NCBI GenBank assembly: GCA_002499585.1
Contig: DAMH01000029.1
Coordinates: 5,969 to 69,968, forward strand
Direction of reading: 5' to 3'
Length of the DNA stretch: 64,000 nt
DNA from: Euryarchaeota archaeon UBA552
GTDB lineage: Archaea; Thermoplasmatota; Poseidoniia; Poseidoniales; Thalassarchaeaceae
Shown: positions 61,081-64,000 of the stretch, one piece after another
Layout of the letters: every line of letters starts with the position of its first letter
How positions within the stretch are numbered: the first letter of the stretch is position 1
Program-made: the position numbers and the translations under genes
Notes under the pieces: generated by a model
The model's input: only the letters and a program-made list of their open reading frames with translations
The model's database searches: none
What the model was told of the DNA's origin: nothing

Positions 61081-62136
61081 ATGCAAGGGCCCAGACGAGA
61101 CGTGGTTTCTCTACGAGAGCTACTGTTCGAGCCAACGCCTCTGGTCCATGTCTGGGCCTGCTTATTTTTTGTCGGCTTCTTCCATTTGCTATCGCTGAGG
61201 GCTGGGTTGGAAATCGGTTCAGCGCTGTTCATTTCCTTCTCGTTTTGCTATGTATTGTTCTCATTCCGACCAGTTCAATATGTAGTTGGTTGGGAAAAGC
61301 CCCCGTGGGTTTCGGTTGCAGCATGTTGTTTTGTCGGTCTTAGCCTGTTTTCGATATTGTACACCATCAGCGGACGTTACGACCCATTTTCGAATGATCT
61401 TGGCATAATTTTGGCGCTTGCTTTTCCTCTCATTGCTATCGGCAAAGGGGTACTGTTGATGATTGGTTTGTCTGGAAAGGCTATTGCGACAGGACCAACT
61501 CTATTGACCCGCCTAGCTACGAGCAATTCTTTTGTTTTTCACTCTTTGAGGATTATGTTCCTATCGTTTTTGGTGTGGTGGTTTGGTTTCACGGCAAGGA
61601 GCCCTTCAAGCATTGACCCCATGCGGGCTTTCATTTGGACTTCTTTGTTCATTCTTGTTTTTGTCGCGGGCGTAATCGTAGACAGAAGAAATAGGAATGT
61701 ATCGATATCATCTACACGGTCAATTGCATCTTTCTCAGGTGTATGTGTTCTATTTTTTGACTGGTCGATCGTTTCCTCGCTGAGAATGTTGGATGACGGA
61801 ACTGTCTCCTCCACGATGATTGAGGAAGTGTTCATGTTTACATTCATAATTTTGGTAATTCTTTGGACCAGAACCAGCAGAACAGTCGATTCAACAGAGA
61901 CGCATGCGGCGTTGTCGCTCGGCTTTGCGTACGTAATTATGTATGCCGGATCGATATCATCCATGTCAGCTTCAACAGACCTGAATGTAACATCGATATT
62001 GGGGGTCGGCCATGGTTTGACGGCAATGGCAATAATGCTGGGGTCTAAATCCATTTCTAAGAGGATTGCTGAAGGTGCTAGTGAGGCGTTAATCCAATCC
62101 GCTGACGACGGCAATGATCCTCAACCTTCCGATTAA
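61081..62136 (+). CDS. Polytopic membrane protein of unknown function
   Basis: A 351-residue protein with about nine or ten predicted helices spread along nearly its full length, for example VWACLFFVGFFHLLSLRAG, VSVAACCFVGLSLFSILYTI, FIWTSLFILVFVAGVIV and EVFMFTFIILVILW. Between helices are short polar loops with no clear motif; DRRNRNVSISSTRSIAS is a cytosolic loop. The C terminus is acidic (SADDGNDPQPSD). No family is recognised. Its 3' end overlaps the convergent ftsZ gene by 48 bases. Placement beside ftsZ could indicate an envelope or division role, but only by proximity. Confidence 0.75.
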   Translation: MQGPRRDVVSLRELLFEPTPLVHVWACLFFVGFFHLLSLRAGLEIGSALFISFSFCYVLFSFRPVQYVVGWEKPPWVSVAACCFVGLSLFSILYTISGRYDPFSNDLGIILALAFPLIAIGKGVLLMIGLSGKAIATGPTLLTRLATSNSFVFHSLRIMFLSFLVWWFGFTARSPSSIDPMRAFIWTSLFILVFVAGVIVDRRNRNVSISSTRSIASFSGVCVLFFDWSIVSSLRMLDDGTVSSTMIEEVFMFTFIILVILWTRTSRTVDSTETHAALSLGFAYVIMYAGSISSMSASTDLNVTSILGVGHGLTAMAIMLGSKSISKRIAEGASEALIQSADDGNDPQPSD

Positions 62137-63051
62137 CCTATCAGAGACTCTGGCTCCTAGGATGACCTGACACCCTTCATTGAATCTCTGAGTGAAGTCT
62201 TCCGTGATCGATGCTATGTGTGTAAGGGTCATGTCCGGGCCGCCCTCGACTTGGATCAAACATCCTCTGGCGTTGTCCAGCGATATATCGATCAGCGGTG
62301 ACCTCCTGGCCTCGTCTGCTATTTTTCCGATATCGTCGACTGGTCCGGATGCAACTATCAGGGTCGCCCTTCCCTCATGTCTGATGACTGACTTCAGATC
62401 CATCATGTCAAGATTGATTTTTCCTAATTTTCCAATCGTGGAAACCAGGCCTTCAACCAACTCCTCGATCCACCCTGAACCCTCGGACCACTTCATCCGC
62501 CTTGTTCGAGCGTGCCATGCCAACCTCTCTAAAGAAACTCGGATGCAAACATCTGACACGCTCTCTAACACCGGCAGGGCGTCCATTGCCATCCTGGTGC
62601 GAAAAGTCTGCTCAGCGAATGGAAGCCCCGCAACCACGACAACGAGTGAACCGCTTCTCTTGGCGGCTTTGGCTAACTCCACGGAAGAACCCGTTCCGGT
62701 TCCGCCTCCCAATCCTGTTAGTATAATCACTAATTCTGATGCCTCTATCACGGATTCGACGTCTTCCAGTCCTTCCACGGTCCTGTGCCCAGCGAGCGAA
62801 GGGAGTGCTGCGCTCCCCCTTTCGGTACCTGATGGATCGAGGTGCATGCAGTGTGCATGCGATGCTCCAAGGAAACTGTTGATGTCCGCATCGACCAACA
62901 AAAGATCAGACTCAGTTGATACCCGGGTGTGAGCACCTCTTGCCCAGTTGCAACCTAGACCTCCGACCCCGATCACCAGCAGATTGTCGGGTTCCATCAG
63001 TGCCTCTCTGGTGTCGGTAGTCCTTGAAGATGAATCATAAATATCATGCAT
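62089..63051 (-). CDS. ftsZ: FtsZ/tubulin-family GTPase (divergent)
   Basis: A 320-residue FtsZ-family protein. The N-terminal nucleotide strand is VIGVGGLGCNWARGA. The tubulin signature is GLGGGTGTGSSVELAKAAK, and the catalytic T7 loop equivalent is NLDMMDLKSVI, with both aspartates kept. The fold ends without a long C-terminal tail. Sequence between motifs is diverged, so FtsZ1, FtsZ2 or CetZ class cannot be set by eye. ATG 63051 is chosen because it overlaps the TPR gene stop by 8 bases; a longer frame to 63156 would bury in that gene. SepF at 30.6 kb is a likely partner. Confidence 0.85.
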   Translation of the reverse strand: MHDIYDSSSRTTDTREALMEPDNLLVIGVGGLGCNWARGAHTRVSTESDLLLVDADINSFLGASHAHCMHLDPSGTERGSAALPSLAGHRTVEGLEDVESVIEASELVIILTGLGGGTGTGSSVELAKAAKRSGSLVVVVAGLPFAEQTFRTRMAMDALPVLESVSDVCIRVSLERLAWHARTRRMKWSEGSGWIEELVEGLVSTIGKLGKINLDMMDLKSVIRHEGRATLIVASGPVDDIGKIADEARRSPLIDISLDNARGCLIQVEGGPDMTLTHIASITEDFTQRFNEGCQVILGARVSDRLIGRLRIIAVVSGLD

Positions 63052-63349
63052 AAGTGGAATATCTACGAAATTTTCGCCTCTCATCCCTCGCCCAAGCGTT
63101 TTCGGGTTCCAGTTCAAGGACTTTTGAATAATACTGAATTGCCATAGGGTAGTCACTCAAATGCCTACCGTACAGATGGCCAAGGAGATTGAGTGCTGGA
63201 ATGCAATTAGGATCTTCTTTTGTGAGCTCGTTTAGAATCTCCTCCGCCTTCGTTAAATTCAGCATTTCCATGGCGTCCTCTGCAGTGTCAATTGCTTCCA
63301 TTTGTTCATCGCTGAGATTGTATATATTCACCCAAGAAGGGCCGCTCAT
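63044..63349 (-). CDS. Small TPR protein
   Basis: A 101-residue protein of about two and a half tetratricopeptide repeats: AEDAMEMLNLTKAEEILNEL, then a segment with CIPALNLLGHLYG, and YPMAIQYYSKVLELEPENAW. It ends in a basic ARDERRKFRRYSTYA. TPR repeats mediate protein contacts. ATG 63349 gives a clean N terminus (SGPSWVNIYNLS); the frame extends upstream to 63466 into the promoter region shared with the divergent gene. It overlaps ftsZ by 8 bases, suggesting co-translation and perhaps a regulator or partner of FtsZ. Confidence 0.78.
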   Translation of the reverse strand: MSGPSWVNIYNLSDEQMEAIDTAEDAMEMLNLTKAEEILNELTKEDPNCIPALNLLGHLYGRHLSDYPMAIQYYSKVLELEPENAWARDERRKFRRYSTYA

Positions 63350-63483
63350 GTTACGCGGTGTCGCGCATTGAACTTGAGGGTTGTCGGTTCTAGAGTGGGT
63401 CCGTACATGGTTGTCTTCTAGTCCAGCGAAATGGAACGTTAATAGGACGGTGCGTTCCATTAGCAAATAACGGAGTGGGGTCG

Positions 63484-64000
63484 ATGCACATGGACAGGCT
63501 CCGGCTTCGTAGAATTATGGCTTCAGCCCTGATGTGTATCGCCTTGATCGGATCAGCATCAGCACTACCATCAGGGATCGGTGGGCAACAAGATGGCGAT
63601 GATGACGTTGCGCTTGGGGGCTGCACCTGTCACGCCTCTGACCCGGACAATTCGATAACCGTGATATTGGATGGACTGCCCTATCACTACGAAACCGGAA
63701 AGAACTATCCGCTACTACTACAGATAATCGGCGGACCAGATGCAGATTCATCCTCGCACACAGGCGGTTTCGCAATGAGGGTGAATGGAGGCGTACTTTC
63801 ACCGGCTGACTCAGCACTCGTCCAGAACTGGGATGGAGAAGACACGGCTCTGACTCATACCGAGCTGGGTAGCAAGGTAGCAGACCGTACATGGACGTTT
63901 GATTGGATAGCCCCTAATGAAGAGGTTGGAACCGTCACAATATGGGTTGTAGGGAATGCAGTCAACGGTGATGGCGCCCCCTCAGAACTGGACAGATGGA
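63484..64000 (+). CDS. Choice-of-anchor-V/reeler-like surface protein with CxCH motif (3' end outside window)
   Basis: The first 172 codons of a paralogue of the protein at 20937. A signal region with paired arginines (RLRLRRIMASALMCIAL) is followed by GGCTCHA (C47, C49, H50), then TGGFAMRVNGG, ALTHTELG and WTFDWIAPNEEVG, ending with VGNAVNGDGAPSELDRW at the window edge. The shared CxCH, the H(S/T)E histidine and GN.VNGDGAP show clear homology. The membrane-anchor part is beyond the edge. ATG 63484 has GGAGTGGGG upstream; ATG 63490 is also possible. It is divergent from the TPR-ftsZ unit. Confidence 0.82.
   Translation, partial: MHMDRLRLRRIMASALMCIALIGSASALPSGIGGQQDGDDDVALGGCTCHASDPDNSITVILDGLPYHYETGKNYPLLLQIIGGPDADSSSHTGGFAMRVNGGVLSPADSALVQNWDGEDTALTHTELGSKVADRTWTFDWIAPNEEVGTVTIWVVGNAVNGDGAPSELDRW

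Noticed and set aside
62192..62932. 246-residue plus-strand frame.
   Set aside because: Antisense shadow of ftsZ, whose GTPase motifs are clear.
63515..63892. 125-residue minus-strand frame at the right edge.
   Set aside because: Antisense to the CxCH surface-protein gene, which has a signal peptide, a ribosome site and a paralogue.
1..64000. CRISPR arrays, insertion sequences, integrases, toxin-antitoxin pairs and defence islands.
   Set aside because: I saw no direct-repeat arrays, transposase or integrase motifs, or terminal inverted repeats by reading; a repeat-finding program would be decisive.

Overview
The window reads as a genome fragment of a planktonic euryarchaeon, most likely Marine Group II (Candidatus Poseidoniales, Thermoplasmatota) or a close relative. 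The archaeal signals are RNA polymerase split into A' and A'' with an unsplit B subunit and RpoH, ribosomal proteins L30e and S3Ae, the aCPSF1/FttA nuclease, a proteasome beta subunit, archaeal ValRS and TrpRS, SepF with an FtsZ, and an archaeal SRP RNA. Mixed in are bacterial-looking genes: proton-translocating transhydrogenase, ThyA/DHFR, class 2 PyrD, a PlsC-type acyltransferase, a CcmE-like protein, a PfkB/RfaE-type kinase and MqnC. Many secreted proteins with a C-terminal membrane anchor fit a marine heterotroph. Genes are packed tightly, with ATGA/TGATG overlaps and frequent convergent 3' overlaps. I see no CRISPR array, insertion sequence, prophage or integron. The species assignment is inference.

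Layout. 1-8 kb: 3'-truncated valS (-), an RND permease and an EVE protein (+), the SRP RNA (-), a CcmE-like protein and pyrD (-), and a small orphan gene (+). 8-17 kb: topA, a geranylgeranyl-reductase-like flavoprotein and a membrane protein (+), then mqnC, pepP, a PKD-type surface protein and a sugar kinase (-). 17-25 kb: endA (+), then a minus-strand block of pntA1-pntA2-pntB, a CxCH-motif surface protein, tatC and an M6 metalloprotease. 25-35 kb: mdh-nudix (+), tRNA-Pro, a HTH/zinc-ribbon protein with an unusual start, aCPSF1, psmB, sepF-zpr1, trpS, a saccharopine-dehydrogenase-like enzyme and a surface protein. 35-41 kb: plsC-thyA-folA (+), rps3ae-mtnP-mazG (-), a DUF54 RNA-binding protein and pdxS (+).

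41-49 kb is the least explained stretch. Four paralogous COG1340-like coiled-coil proteins surround a three-gene minus-strand unit: a DtxR-type regulator, a polytopic membrane protein, and a secreted beta-domain protein with two cytoplasmic zinc ribbons. Three of the coiled-coil genes form a tandem plus-strand set. 49-59 kb is the rpoH-rpoB-rpoA1-rpoA2-rpl30e operon. Here RpoH and RpoA'' carry the same extra N-terminal domain, which I do not know from either family. 59-64 kb holds tRNA-Lys, a methyltransferase-BirA fusion, a possible RNase P Pop5 subunit, a polytopic membrane protein, a TPR protein overlapping a divergent ftsZ, and a second CxCH surface protein cut by the window end.

The strongest leads are the coiled-coil locus, the duplicated domain on two RNA polymerase subunits, the CxCH proteins beside tatC with a CxxxY-type CcmE in the same window, the methyltransferase-BirA fusion, and the SAP tail on ribosomal protein S3Ae.
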